Below, piece by piece: positions 7,653 through 15,927 of a DNA stretch of 41,467 nucleotides. The notes beneath the pieces were generated by a model. It made no database searches. It was not told where the DNA came from and worked only from the letters and a program-made list of their open reading frames with translations. The position numbers and the translations under genes are program-made. The stretch comes from a virus, in the IMG/VR virus record IMGVR_UViG_3300029266_000657, positions 1-41,467 of that record. One strand, written 5' to 3'. How positions within the stretch are numbered: the first letter of the stretch is position 1; every line of letters begins with the position of its first letter.

Positions 7653-8792
7653 TTATCCTATATAAATATTAAGCGGTGCCTTGTTAAGCATGCCTTGTTG
7701 AAAATCTGTTATTTCGTTTTCCTTTTCCATTAAGTTTCTTCTTGATGCAGCTTCTAGATCTTCTCTTAAATTAGCTATTAAACCTTCTGCTTCAGCTATG
7801 CCTTCTGATCTCATAGTATCGCCATCTAAAGTTGTTTCTGCTCCTGGAATAGGTATTGAGCTGTACTTGCTTCTAATAGAGCCTAGCACTTGTTTTGTTA
7901 AAGCTAGTGTATATTTCTTTATCCACTGTATACCTGGATCATTTATATCAGAATATTGCATATTGTTATATCCCATATTAGAATAATCTGATATTGCAGA
8001 TTCAGTAATTAAAGTATCTCTATCTGTAGTGTGTATATATTGTATATAAAATTTAAATGAGCTAGCAGGTCTAGGGAATATCTTTAGCTTGTTATTAATA
8101 AGTTCAAAAGTATAATGAGATTTTCTTACAGTGTCACTAAACTCAGTTTGCTGTATCTTTAACAGATCATCATAAATTGGCATTGCTAGATATTGTGTGC
8201 CTAATGTACCTTGCCAACCAAATTGATTTGTAGCATAATCCATACCTAGATTTGTATCATATCTTCTTGCTTCTGCAGGAGTACTTTGATGAAATACTCT
8301 TTTTACTTCTATATCTGTACTGGAAGTTACAGTGGAGCCTGCTGAATCATAAAGCACTGAATTAAGATCATATTCTTGTTGGCTTCCAGTAGTTTGTACA
8401 TAGCCTGTTCTCCAATCTACGTTACCACCACTTCCTGCTTCGGTGCCATATTGCTTTGATAGTGCTATTAGTCTTCCTAAATTTTGTGTTATAGCTTGGT
8501 GTGTAAAGTTTGTTGATGTTGGATTACCTTTAGCACTTAATAGATTTTCTCTTATATTAAATCTATTTACCTGTGCGCTGTATTCAGTTACTGATTCTTC
8601 GAAACATGCAAAGAATTGTCCGTTGCCCATTTCTACATCTGTTATTGGAAACCCTAGACGTGTTGCGCACCATAATGCAGTTTGTGCAGATGCAGTTACG
8701 TATGGTTGATCAGTATCATATAAACCAAATGGTGTGCTACCACTTACTGTAGCTGCTGATACTGTTCCATTATATATTGCTATGTTTGCCAT
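7653..8792 (-). CDS. 13: Neck protein gp13
   Basis: A 379-residue protein; T4 gp13 is 309. It shows family-like stretches: ALWCATRLGFPITDVEMGNG, FFACFEESVTEYSAQVNRFN, and a late LKIFPRPASSFKFYIQYIHT. It sits directly before gp14, as in T4. gp13 hexamers with gp14 seal filled heads. The start has a GGGAATAA purine stretch and a recurrent element about 22 bases upstream. The C-terminal region (GAETTLDGDTMRSEGIAEAE) is helical and charged. The family is assigned from these patterns and the gene order. Confidence 0.83.
   Translation of the reverse strand: MANIAIYNGTVSAATVSGSTPFGLYDTDQPYVTASAQTALWCATRLGFPITDVEMGNGQFFACFEESVTEYSAQVNRFNIRENLLSAKGNPTSTNFTHQAITQNLGRLIALSKQYGTEAGSGGNVDWRTGYVQTTGSQQEYDLNSVLYDSAGSTVTSSTDIEVKRVFHQSTPAEARRYDTNLGMDYATNQFGWQGTLGTQYLAMPIYDDLLKIQQTEFSDTVRKSHYTFELINNKLKIFPRPASSFKFYIQYIHTTDRDTLITESAISDYSNMGYNNMQYSDINDPGIQWIKKYTLALTKQVLGSIRSKYSSIPIPGAETTLDGDTMRSEGIAEAEGLIANLREDLEAASRRNLMEKENEITDFQQGMLNKAPLNIYIG
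7659..7672 (-). promoter_or_regulatory. Recurrent intergenic element, copy 5
   Basis: Coding-strand TTAATATTTATATA, spanning the end of gp13 and ending 8 bases before the gp14 ATG; it abuts the Shine-Dalgarno AGGA. Confidence 0.4.
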
Positions 8793-8814
8793 TATTTATT
8801 CCCTATTCTACTTT

Positions 8815-8828
8815 TATATAAATATCAA
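8815..8828 (-). promoter_or_regulatory. Recurrent intergenic element, copy 6
   Basis: Exact consensus TTGATATTTATATA on the coding strand, ending about 22 bases before the gp13 start. Confidence 0.45.
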
Positions 8829-8844
8829 GTACTAAGTTCTTTAA

Positions 8845-9507
8845 CTACATACCCATTAGCATTTCGAATACGCTGTCTATTGCTGGATGTCTATGATTGT
8901 CTGTGAGTATTCTTTTGTATACGAATGGAGAATCTGATATTTTAGATACGTCAACTATTGAAGAATAATTTTTATCCTTTAGATCTATCTGCTGACTGTC
9001 TCCACAAAATATCATTGTAGAGCCTTTACCTAATCTACCTAGTGCCATTCTTAATTGAGCTCTAGTTAGGTTTTGAAACTCATCTATTATTACTACTGAA
9101 TTTTCAAATGTTCTTCCTCTAAAGTGAGCAAGTGAAACAAGCTCTATTGTTTCGTCTCTTTCCATCTTTTCTAGTATAAGAGGTTTGTTGTATACCTTTC
9201 TCATATTAGATCTTATAGGTACCAACCAAGGTTCCATCTTTTCTTTTTCTGATCCAGGTAGAAAACCATTGTCTTCTGTAGATACAGTTGGTCTTGTTAT
9301 GATAATTTTATTTATCATTCTTTTGAAAAACATATCAAGTGCTACCTGACATGCTAGTAGTGTCTTTCCACTACCGGCTTTCCCTACAATAAAATTATAA
9401 GGGTGATGTAGCATTGCCTGCTTCGCTGATTTCTGTTCTTCAGAAAGTGTTATTGAAAATTTTATGTTTCCTTTCGGTACGGATTTTTCTATATTCTGCT
9501 TCGACAT
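8845..9507 (-). CDS. phoH: PhoH-like P-loop ATPase
   Basis: A 220-residue cytoplasmic ATPase of the PhoH family. It has a Walker A motif VGKAGSGKT near residues 40-48, the family segment IIITRPTVSTEDNGFLPGS, and Walker B with VVIIDEFQNLTRAQLRMALG. Next come FCGDSQQID and a closing TDNHRHPAI. Stand-alone PhoH proteins are common in marine phages; their biochemical role in phages is unsettled (helicase-like or RNA-linked functions are proposed), and a direct link to phosphate starvation is not shown here. The gene sits between a strong terminator after the capsid gene and the neck genes, and has its own element plus a GGAGG ribosome binding site, so it is an independent unit or the head of the neck operon. 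Confidence 0.92.
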   Translation of the reverse strand: MSKQNIEKSVPKGNIKFSITLSEEQKSAKQAMLHHPYNFIVGKAGSGKTLLACQVALDMFFKRMINKIIITRPTVSTEDNGFLPGSEKEKMEPWLVPIRSNMRKVYNKPLILEKMERDETIELVSLAHFRGRTFENSVVIIDEFQNLTRAQLRMALGRLGKGSTMIFCGDSQQIDLKDKNYSSIVDVSKISDSPFVYKRILTDNHRHPAIDSVFEMLMGM

Positions 9508-9528
9508 TTATTAACCTCCATTGTATTT

Positions 9529-9542
9529 ACTATAAATATCAC
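9529..9542 (-). promoter_or_regulatory. Recurrent intergenic element, copy 7
   Basis: Coding-strand GTGATATTTATAGT, placed between the capsid terminator and the PhoH ribosome binding site. This terminator-element-gene order is the best local argument that the element is a promoter. Confidence 0.5.
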
Positions 9543-9547
9543 TATAC

Positions 9548-9575
9548 AAAAAAAGACCCCTCCGAAGAGGGGTCC
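9548..9575 (-). terminator. Strong intrinsic terminator after major capsid gene
   Basis: On the coding strand an 8-bp GC-rich stem GACCCCTC / GAGGGGTC closes a stable TTCG tetraloop and is followed by seven T. It lies about 34 bases after the gp23 stop. Confidence 0.95.
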
Positions 9576-9608
9576 TTAAATAAATATAATCTACTTCTTA
9601 GTTAGTTA

Positions 9609-11222
9609 TTAGCTAGCGAAAGAACCAGTTACTGAACCGAATTTAGATGTCCAAGCTTCATCACCTACAACAACTTTACCATAGAAGTCTTTTCTTACAA
9701 CTTTCTTAGCATATCTTGTCATCACACCTTTACGCGGAGTAAAGTTTGTTGGATCGTAAACAAGTGGAGTCATGATTAACGGAATGTATGGAGCAAATAC
9801 AGCACCAGTTTCAAGGAATTGAGTTCCTCTAAATCCAGTTAATATAGTATTTCCTGTCCAATATGGATTCTTGTAAATCGTGAATCTGTTAGATAAAGAA
9901 CCGATAGCTGTTACACCCATTGCAAAGCTTGCAGCTTCACCAGTTGTATTAGCAGCATATCCAGCAATTGACTCTAAGTAAGTCGCGATTGAAGGAGAAC
10001 ATACAGCAAAGTTAGCTCCTCCTCTCATCGTTGATTGGTGGATAGTGTTCGACATCATTTGCATTGAGATACCTAATTGTGCGAATGCATCGCCAAAAGT
10101 TTCACCTGCAGTTGGAGCAGCAGCAACAAACGTAGTTGAGAATGCAGCAGCAGCATTAAGCATTGAAAGGATCTCTAAATCGATTTCCATTGAAATGTAT
10201 TCAGATAACATTGAAGTTAATTCAGCTTCAGCGTCAATTGAATGGTAAGCATTTAGATCTTGTGCAAATTCCGGTGACCATTTAACTTTTAATTTTCTAG
10301 TCTTAGCAACTAAAGCTTCTTGAGTTAATTGAACATCGATTTCTGGAATTTCTAAATCATCTGTTAAAGTAGATGAAACGATTTCTGGTTGAGCAGTATC
10401 TTCAAAATCACCTCTTTTTAATGCATCTACAGTATTCTTGTAGTAATACAATTTGTATTGAGCATCTATTCCTGTTGCAGCAGCAGAAGCACCAGATCCA
10501 TAAGCACCTAGCTTGTGGAAAGTTGCAGCTTTAGTAGCAGGTACAAATGATGAACATGTAAATACAGCACCGATACCTTCATCACCACCGTTACCAGCAG
10601 CCATTACAGTACCAGCAGAAGATGATACCATGTAGAAAGCAGATGCTAAATCATAGTCAGCGTCTGTTAATGCATCGTTTGCTAAAGCAGCTAACAATAC
10701 AGATCCTGTTGATTCACCTGCAAGTAATAATACACCTTGCTTAGACAAAGAGTAACCTGCAGCTCTACCGCCCATATCTGTATCCCAGTTACCATATAAA
10801 CCATCGTTTAAGTTTGGTGCTGTTTTACCAGAACCACCGTATAAAGAATTACCATCTTCATGGCGTCCTTTTTGTGTTCCGTATTTAAAATCTAACCAGA
10901 AAACTAGACCTGATGGTAAGTTCATTGGCTGTACACTGACAAATTCCTTTGCAGAAATTTCAGCGAAGATTCTTCTAACTAATGGTAATGCAACTCCATT
11001 CCAGTTTTCTCTAGCGTTACCAGTATCGATAGCGTTAGATTCTGAAATAAGTTGTTTAGCTTGGTTTTCTAAAAGGATAGCAGTATTGTGTTTGTTATAC
11101 TCCTCATTTACTCCTTCTAATAGACCAGTCTTTTCCCATTTAGTTACAAGATTTTTTGTTTCGTTTCTCTGTGCGTTAAATGACGCTTGAGAATCTTGTA
11201 ATAAATCATTGATTTGTGACAT
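9609..11222 (-). CDS. 23: Major capsid protein gp23
   Basis: A 537-residue HK97-fold capsid protein of T4 type (T4 gp23 is 521). Conserved features include PLVRRIFAEISAKEFVSVQP, MNLPSGLVFWLDFKYGTQKG, the VKWSPEFAQDLNAYHSIDAE segment with EYISMEIDLEILSMLN, and the C-terminal YAKKVVRKDFYGKVVV. The N-terminal ~61 residues are helical and charged and end in LISE followed by S62, matching the site where T4 gp21 removes the first 65 residues of gp23. Ribosome binding site AGGAG is 10 bases upstream. It follows scaffold gp22 with only a 26-base gap and ends at a strong terminator, consistent with very high expression. Confidence 0.96.
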   Translation of the reverse strand: MSQINDLLQDSQASFNAQRNETKNLVTKWEKTGLLEGVNEEYNKHNTAILLENQAKQLISESNAIDTGNARENWNGVALPLVRRIFAEISAKEFVSVQPMNLPSGLVFWLDFKYGTQKGRHEDGNSLYGGSGKTAPNLNDGLYGNWDTDMGGRAAGYSLSKQGVLLLAGESTGSVLLAALANDALTDADYDLASAFYMVSSSAGTVMAAGNGGDEGIGAVFTCSSFVPATKAATFHKLGAYGSGASAAATGIDAQYKLYYYKNTVDALKRGDFEDTAQPEIVSSTLTDDLEIPEIDVQLTQEALVAKTRKLKVKWSPEFAQDLNAYHSIDAEAELTSMLSEYISMEIDLEILSMLNAAAAFSTTFVAAAPTAGETFGDAFAQLGISMQMMSNTIHQSTMRGGANFAVCSPSIATYLESIAGYAANTTGEAASFAMGVTAIGSLSNRFTIYKNPYWTGNTILTGFRGTQFLETGAVFAPYIPLIMTPLVYDPTNFTPRKGVMTRYAKKVVRKDFYGKVVVGDEAWTSKFGSVTGSFAS

Positions 11223-11248
11223 TTTTTAAGTCTCCTATTTTTTTAAAA

Positions 11249-12169
11249 TTATTTTAATCCTGCCAATTTTTGCATTCTTGTTGCAAATTGGTTTGATTCA
11301 ACAATAACACCTTTCGATGGTTTTGTAGAACCGATTGTTTTTGATGCAAAGCTTTCGTTAACTTTTTTCTTTGGAACATAGTTCGTGATTGATTCAGCTA
11401 ATGTAGTATATACTAATTTAACTTCTCTTACAGAATTTGCTCTATCGAACGTTTCGATAACTTTCATCTTTTGTGATTCTGACAAGCTGTTTCCTCTGAA
11501 TAGTTTGTTAGAGAAAAGTAGTTTAGAATTCAACAAGTTTACTTCGTTAATTTTAGATTTTAAAAATCTAATAACTTTGTAAGCTTCTTCTAATTCTTCT
11601 TCATTTTCTTCAACTTTGTCTTCAGTTTCTTCAACATCGTCTTCTTCTCTTAATGCAGAAATAATCTCTTCAAGATCCATTTCTTCCTCATCACCATCTT
11701 CTTCATTTACGGCTTCATCGTCACTAGCTTCTTCATTTTCTTCAACTTTTTCTTCTTCAGATTCGTAAGTTTCTTCAACTTCTTCTTCTTCTTCAAGTTC
11801 TTTAATGATTTCTTCTAATTCCAATTCGTCTTCGTCCATGTCTTCTGTCTCGTCTAATTCCTCAGTTTCGTCGTAAGTTTCATCAGTAGACATTTCGTCT
11901 TCTTCAGTCTCAGCAACCATTTCGTCTTCCTCAGATTCAGTGACATCAATATCCATATCTTCTTCCTCGTTTGAGGTAGTGTCCATGTCCATTTCGTCTT
12001 CGTCTTCTAATTCGTCATCCATTTCTTCGGCAATCTTGTTAGATAGCATAGATTGTAATTTGGGAGTAAATGCTTCTTCAAGAGCCAATTTTGCATTTGC
12101 AATTGCTGTTGAACGAACAGCTTTAGCGTCGGCAATAGCCTCTTTTAATAAGTCTTTTTTCTTTGACAT
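11249..12169 (-). CDS. 22: Prohead core scaffolding protein gp22
   Basis: About 306 residues. The frame opens at an ATG at 12175, but that codon touches the ribosome binding site GGAG, and the ATG at 12169 has proper spacing. The N-terminus (KKKDLLKE then AIADAKAV) is followed by an extremely acidic middle of Glu/Asp runs (residues ~55-205). A basic helical C-terminus follows, with YKVIRFLKSKINEVNLLNSK and LFRGNSLSESQKMKVIETFD, typical of T4 gp22-type scaffolds. It forms the inner core on which gp23 assembles and is then degraded by gp21. It is preceded by a ~200-base gap with a terminator, an AT-rich element and a long leader. Confidence 0.88.
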   Translation of the reverse strand: MSKKKDLLKEAIADAKAVRSTAIANAKLALEEAFTPKLQSMLSNKIAEEMDDELEDEDEMDMDTTSNEEEDMDIDVTESEEDEMVAETEEDEMSTDETYDETEELDETEDMDEDELELEEIIKELEEEEEVEETYESEEEKVEENEEASDDEAVNEEDGDEEEMDLEEIISALREEDDVEETEDKVEENEEELEEAYKVIRFLKSKINEVNLLNSKLLFSNKLFRGNSLSESQKMKVIETFDRANSVREVKLVYTTLAESITNYVPKKKVNESFASKTIGSTKPSKGVIVESNQFATRMQKLAGLK

Positions 12170-12175
12170 TATCAT

Positions 12176-12290
12176 TCTCCTTTAATTTTTTGTTCTGGAA
12201 ATAAGGTTATTATGAACCTTAATAGGGTGGGTTATAGTATGTGTATTGTATTATATAGAGATAACACTTTTTGTATACACCTAATTTTTC
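12176..12290 (-). promoter_or_regulatory. Long leader of the scaffold-capsid unit with a candidate promoter and hairpin
   Basis: This non-coding stretch on the coding strand contains a sigma70-like -10 (CTATATAATAC near 12250-12260), then a small perfect hairpin (AAGGTT, 6-base loop, AACCTT, near 12203-12221), and then AAAGGAG before gp22. It makes the longest leader in the head region. Confidence 0.4.
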
Positions 12291-12291
12291 T

Positions 12292-12305
12292 TATATAAAT
12301 ATATA
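12292..12305 (-). promoter_or_regulatory. Recurrent intergenic element, copy 8
   Basis: Coding-strand TATATATTTATATA, about 122 bases before the gp22 start and just after the bS21 terminator. Confidence 0.4.
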
Positions 12306-12323
12306 TGCAAAACCCGAAAAACT

Positions 12324-12348
12324 AAAAAAGAGCCTAAAAAAAGCTCTT
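12324..12348 (-). terminator. Intrinsic terminator after the bS21-like gene
   Basis: On the coding strand AAGAGC and GCTCTT form a 6-bp stem with a T-rich loop and are followed by six T. It lies about 30 bases after the bS21-like stop codon. Confidence 0.8.
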
Positions 12349-12376
12349 CTTTATTAAAATATTTTATATATGTATC

Positions 12377-12724
12377 CTATCTAGCTTTACCATCCTCAAT
12401 GGCGACCCAAACGTATCCCTTTTCGTGTCTTCTCTCCATTCTTAATTGATATTGGTTATTTCTTTCAGCGTCTTCTTTCTGTATTCTTTTTACCTGGCTA
12501 GGTTTAATGTATTCCTTTTTTGCTCTATACTTTCCAAGCTTGTCTGAATCTTTAAGCTGGCGCTTTAGATACTTAAGAGCTCTCTCCAATGTATATGTAC
12601 TTGAATCTGGAACCTTAACTGCATCGGGATTTCCTTCTACGTAAAAGTCGTGTCTACCTGCTTTCTTTCTAAAAGGCTTTTTTACAAATTCCTTTTTTTG
12701 ATAACTGTTTTTGTGTTTTTGCAT
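12377..12724 (-). CDS. bS21-like ribosomal protein
   Basis: A 115-residue, very basic protein. Residues ~45-85 match the small-subunit protein bS21: an LERALKYLKRQLKDSDKLGK helix, then YRAKKEYIKPSQVKR, comparable to the bacterial pattern of a first helix with KR, a short G/L turn, and an aromatic followed by KP and a K/R-rich end. Cellular bS21 is about 55-70 residues, so this one has a ~40-residue basic N-terminal extension (KKEFVKKPFRKKAGRHDFYV) and a ~30-residue C-terminal tail. bS21 sits near the anti-Shine-Dalgarno of 16S rRNA, so a phage copy could exchange onto host ribosomes and favour phage messages. Phage-borne bS21 genes are known in marine and large phages. It has its own terminators on both sides and a T4-late-like TATAAATA upstream, and no Shine-Dalgarno. 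Confidence 0.82.
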   Translation of the reverse strand: MQKHKNSYQKKEFVKKPFRKKAGRHDFYVEGNPDAVKVPDSSTYTLERALKYLKRQLKDSDKLGKYRAKKEYIKPSQVKRIQKEDAERNNQYQLRMERRHEKGYVWVAIEDGKAR

Positions 12725-12746
12725 TTGTATATTTTATGTTAAATTT

Positions 12747-12764
12747 TATTTATATATAATATAA
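12747..12764 (-). promoter_or_regulatory. Promoter-like sequence of the bS21 gene
   Basis: Coding-strand TTGTTATATTATATATAAAT continues directly from the terminator T-run. It contains TATAAATA (12754-12747), the T4 late promoter octamer, 22 bases before the ATG. This is the only clean coding-strand copy of that octamer I noticed upstream of a gene here. Confidence 0.5.
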
Positions 12765-12800
12765 CAAAAAAATCCGATATATAAAACATATACCGGATCT
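12765..12800 (-). terminator. Intrinsic terminator after the 428-residue prohead protein (module copy A)
   Basis: On the coding strand an ATCCG / CGGAT stem extends through one mismatch into TATAT / ATATA, with a short A-rich loop and a following seven-T run. The reverse strand also carries a T-run, so it could work both ways. The same module recurs at 26994-27030. Confidence 0.85.
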
Positions 12801-12820
12801 TTTTTAATTTATAAACTTAT

Positions 12821-14107
12821 TTAATTAGATCCAAGCATCTTACCCATCAATGCAGGATAACCTTTTACAGTTTGTAGGTTTTGTAACATTTTCTTAAATA
12901 CTGATCTGTCTGCACCTTTAGCTGATTTTGCCTCGTGTACAAGATGAGTTAGTAAAACTTTGCAATTTCTTTCCCATTCCTTTGCAAATGATTTGTCCAT
13001 AGGTGCTTCAGTAAAAAAAGATTCGTCTGTGTTATCTTTCCAAGATTTAGCATCAGGTCTATCAGGATCGCCTTTTTTAGCAGGAGCTTCACCACGTTTT
13101 CTTTTTGCGTGAATGTTTGCCCACATACCTTTACCTTTTTCAGATAAAACAGATTCCTTAACTATGTCTCTGTATTCGCCCTGATTAACTATCTTAGCTT
13201 TTTGTAACATGTCAGTATAATAATCTTTCACTTCTTTCATGTAAGTTGCAACGTAATCATGTCTCCAATTATCAAGGTCTTTATGTGGATCTATAGCTTT
13301 AGACTTAACGTCTGCCTTTTCTCTCTCCATAGCTGCAAACTCTTGTTTGTATCTTATATAAGATTCAACCATTCTAGCATATCTATCAGTTACAGTTTTA
13401 TATGTATCCCATGATGTTTGGTATTTACCTTTTTTAAGCATCTGAGTATTTTTATCTATTACTTGCTGAACTACCTTAGCAGCTTGAGCCATAAGTTTTT
13501 CCATGCCTTCTGCCCCTGTTGCTGCAACTTTCAAAGTTAAAGCTTTTTTATATCTAGCCATGTTTGCGTTAACAACGTCTCTAGCTTTCATAAGTGCCGC
13601 AGCACCTTTTTGAGCTTCAGCTCTAGCAGCTTGCTTTTCTTTTGCTGATGGTATATCTGATAAAGCTATTGATATTACTCTGTCAGCTACTTCAGAATAT
13701 CTTTTGTAATTATCAACTGATTTCTGTTGATTACCAATTTTTTGGTCAGAAGATGAGTATCTTTGCTTTGGCCAGTACATAGATTTTTTACCTATAGTAA
13801 TTCCTATAATACCTTTGTCAAGCTGACCATATTCTGATTGTCTTTGGAATGGGTTTACTTTCCTGTCGTTTAATATAAAGATATTCATATAGTCATTTGA
13901 AGGGTTAGCTTTCGTACCTACATTTTTATCTTCTACATCAGACCATGCAAATCCTCTACCTTTGGCAGTCACATCAAAGAACTTTTTGTCATTTCTATCC
14001 ATCGTTTGGAATAGTGCAGTTATTGCTTTAGATTCAAACTTTTCTGTTATTAGAGATTTCATTATTTCTTCTCTTACAAGTTTTCTTAATTTTGCTTCGC
14101 TTTTCAT
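12821..14107 (-). CDS. Large helical internal prohead protein with two protease-site motifs
   Basis: A 428-residue protein of unrecognised family. It opens with a basic amphipathic leader KLRKLVREEIMKSLITE (residues ~6-22) ending in Thr-Glu and has a second similar motif late (YRDIVKESVLSE then KGKGMW). The segment after that, ANIHAKRKRGEAPAKKGDPD, is highly basic. The middle (residues ~150-300) is Ala/Lys/Glu-rich and helical. It lies in the core-protein cluster between protease gp21 and scaffold gp22, and the hydrophobic-x-Glu sites suggest gp21 processing, as for T4 internal head proteins. The exact function is unknown; DNA condensation or an ejected protein are plausible. Confidence 0.75.
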   Translation of the reverse strand: MKSEAKLRKLVREEIMKSLITEKFESKAITALFQTMDRNDKKFFDVTAKGRGFAWSDVEDKNVGTKANPSNDYMNIFILNDRKVNPFQRQSEYGQLDKGIIGITIGKKSMYWPKQRYSSSDQKIGNQQKSVDNYKRYSEVADRVISIALSDIPSAKEKQAARAEAQKGAAALMKARDVVNANMARYKKALTLKVAATGAEGMEKLMAQAAKVVQQVIDKNTQMLKKGKYQTSWDTYKTVTDRYARMVESYIRYKQEFAAMEREKADVKSKAIDPHKDLDNWRHDYVATYMKEVKDYYTDMLQKAKIVNQGEYRDIVKESVLSEKGKGMWANIHAKRKRGEAPAKKGDPDRPDAKSWKDNTDESFFTEAPMDKSFAKEWERNCKVLLTHLVHEAKSAKGADRSVFKKMLQNLQTVKGYPALMGKMLGSN

Positions 14108-14112
14108 ATTGT

Positions 14113-15291
14113 CTACCCTACTTTTGTTAGTTTGTGAGTTTGTGTTGCCATCCAGCTATCGCCTTTTATACCAGCCATTTTAGATGCTTTCTTTATTGCT
14201 TCAACAGTTGATCTAGCTTTTACTGTATATACCTTCTTTGGATCAAGTTCTACACCGCCTAATGTCATTGCAGCGAATTGCATTTTCCAAGTAGCAAATC
14301 CTTCTTTTATTGTTTCTTTCTTAGAAGTATTAAAGTTTACTGCCATACCATGACCTGATATAACATTGCTTAATCCTTCGAATGCTTCGTTAACTCTACC
14401 TTGAAAAGAAGGTTTTTTACCTTCATACATAAGATCAAACATTAGATCTTGTATATTAGAATCTGTAGAATTACCACGATTCTTTTCAATAGCTCTTCTA
14501 GCTTTTAGAGCATTTTTTGCCAATACTATATGATATCCTTTCTTAGGTCCACCCATCTTCTTACTATATTGAGCACCTTGCATTTTAGAGCCAACAGGTC
14601 TAGCGTTACCTCTAGGATCAACTACAACATATGATTCATGTATACCTTCATCTTTACTTTTATGCATTTTGTCAACTTTGTTAAAAAAAGCTTTTTTATC
14701 TTCATCATCAAGTTCTGCTGGAGAATCTATACCTTCATCGTCCATAGCATCTTTGAATTTTTCTTTATAGTCAGAATCTTCGTTTTTAACAGCTTTAGAT
14801 ACTGCAGCTCTTTTCTTAGCTAAGTACTTGTCACTTCCATCTTCGTCGCCATCATTATCAATATCACCGTCTTCTTTACCTACAGCATCCATTGCTTCTT
14901 CAAGGTCATTGATTTCGTAGTATTTACCAAGCTTACCACCTATATCTTCAAATACAGACTCTAGTCTTTGTTGTAATGTAGATATCTCTTTGAATGTTCC
15001 TTCGAATACCTTTACAGAATCAGAAATAGATTTTGTATCTCTTTTTACAGATACGGCATCGAACCAATCAGCAGTTTCTTCTATAGCCATCTTGCTAGCA
15101 TTTTCAGCCATCATCTTGATATTTTCTATCAATTCAGTTATTTCGTTTGTTTTATATATCTTCTGGCCAAGTTCATTAAATCTTTTAACAGCCTCCAAAG
15201 TTTCTGTCTTTTCTGATTCGGACATTCTTTTTTCTGAAGATTCATTTAGATAGTTATTAGATCTCCAATCTCTGATGTTGAATTTACTCAT
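14113..15291 (-). CDS. Internal prohead/core protein with EF-hand-like calcium loop
   Basis: A 392-residue acidic protein of unrecognised family. The N-terminus FNIRDWRSNNYLNE followed by S looks like a gp21-type leader with Leu-Asn-Glu at the cut. Residues ~141-154 (DGDIDNDGDEDGSD) have the alternating Asp/Asn pattern of an EF-hand or dockerin-type calcium loop, followed by a basic KYLAKKRAAVSKAVK helix. A segment near residue 200 (DDEDKKAFFNKVDKMHKSKD) and several later Glu sites (MYEGKK, IKEGFA) may also be cut. The gene begins right after protease gp21 with AAGGAG, and the next gene follows at 5 bases, so it belongs to the head-core operon. Role inferred: scaffold or packaged internal protein. 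Confidence 0.78.
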   Translation of the reverse strand: MSKFNIRDWRSNNYLNESSEKRMSESEKTETLEAVKRFNELGQKIYKTNEITELIENIKMMAENASKMAIEETADWFDAVSVKRDTKSISDSVKVFEGTFKEISTLQQRLESVFEDIGGKLGKYYEINDLEEAMDAVGKEDGDIDNDGDEDGSDKYLAKKRAAVSKAVKNEDSDYKEKFKDAMDDEGIDSPAELDDEDKKAFFNKVDKMHKSKDEGIHESYVVVDPRGNARPVGSKMQGAQYSKKMGGPKKGYHIVLAKNALKARRAIEKNRGNSTDSNIQDLMFDLMYEGKKPSFQGRVNEAFEGLSNVISGHGMAVNFNTSKKETIKEGFATWKMQFAAMTLGGVELDPKKVYTVKARSTVEAIKKASKMAGIKGDSWMATQTHKLTKVG

Positions 15292-15927
15292 TTATTTACT
15301 CCTTGTTGGTAATGCGCATTTGCAAGTTAAATCACAAAGCATTTCGTTTATTATATTATTTACCTTATCGTATTTATTTACATTATAAATATCATTTACT
15401 GATTCCTTAATAGGTGCCATGAATGCTCCATGTGTAGATGGGTTTGATACAAAATCCCAACATACCAATTCAAAATCAGGTTGTACTTCCAGTGTTCCGT
15501 CTTCAGAAAGCTGCTTAACAGATCCTAAACCTCTTGATGATATACCTAGCTTTACACCAGCTTTCAACAATTCTTTAAGTATGTTACCTGATGGTGTACC
15601 TAGAACTTCAACTTTTCCTAACAAGTCATCACCTTTCCACCATATCTTTTTTATATTGTGAGATACGTTTTGTAAGTTTACTACTGAAGATTCAGGGTGA
15701 TCTAATTCGCCAAGTGCTCTATTCTCTGCAATTTGTTCGTTAGCATATTTAGCAGCTTCACGCATCAAAGTTTCTTTAGGATATATTCTTCCGTTTTGAT
15801 TTTTAGCGCCAGCTCTTTGAAGTACGCCACTTACTATTACCCGGCCGTTGTTTTGTTCTTCTGACTCTCTGATCATCTGTGGTGATATTTCAAACGATGT
15901 ATAATCTATTAGTACTTCCTTTGACAT
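15292..15927 (-). CDS. 21: Prohead core protease gp21
   Basis: A 211-residue serine protease of the T4 gp21 (peptidase S80) type; T4 gp21 is 212 residues. Key pieces are the entry RIYPKETLMREAAKYANEQI, the catalytic histidine in GELDHPESS, and the catalytic serine in GISSRGLGSV, followed by a strand with FELVCWDFVSNPSTHGAFM. It cuts core proteins and the capsid N-terminus after Glu in hydrophobic-x-Glu sites during head maturation. Its ATG overlaps the stop of the upstream gene (TAATG) with AGGAG in front, so translation is coupled. Several neighbours carry candidate cut sites. Confidence 0.94.
   Translation of the reverse strand: MSKEVLIDYTSFEISPQMIRESEEQNNGRVIVSGVLQRAGAKNQNGRIYPKETLMREAAKYANEQIAENRALGELDHPESSVVNLQNVSHNIKKIWWKGDDLLGKVEVLGTPSGNILKELLKAGVKLGISSRGLGSVKQLSEDGTLEVQPDFELVCWDFVSNPSTHGAFMAPIKESVNDIYNVNKYDKVNNIINEMLCDLTCKCALPTRSK

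Noticed and set aside
15384-15397. A copy of the recurrent AT-rich element inside the gp21 gene
   Set aside because: It encodes an ordinary part of the protein (NDIYN) and no gene starts within 80 bases downstream; probably chance in AT-rich DNA. The similar match near 29168 inside a fibre gene was rejected for the same reason.
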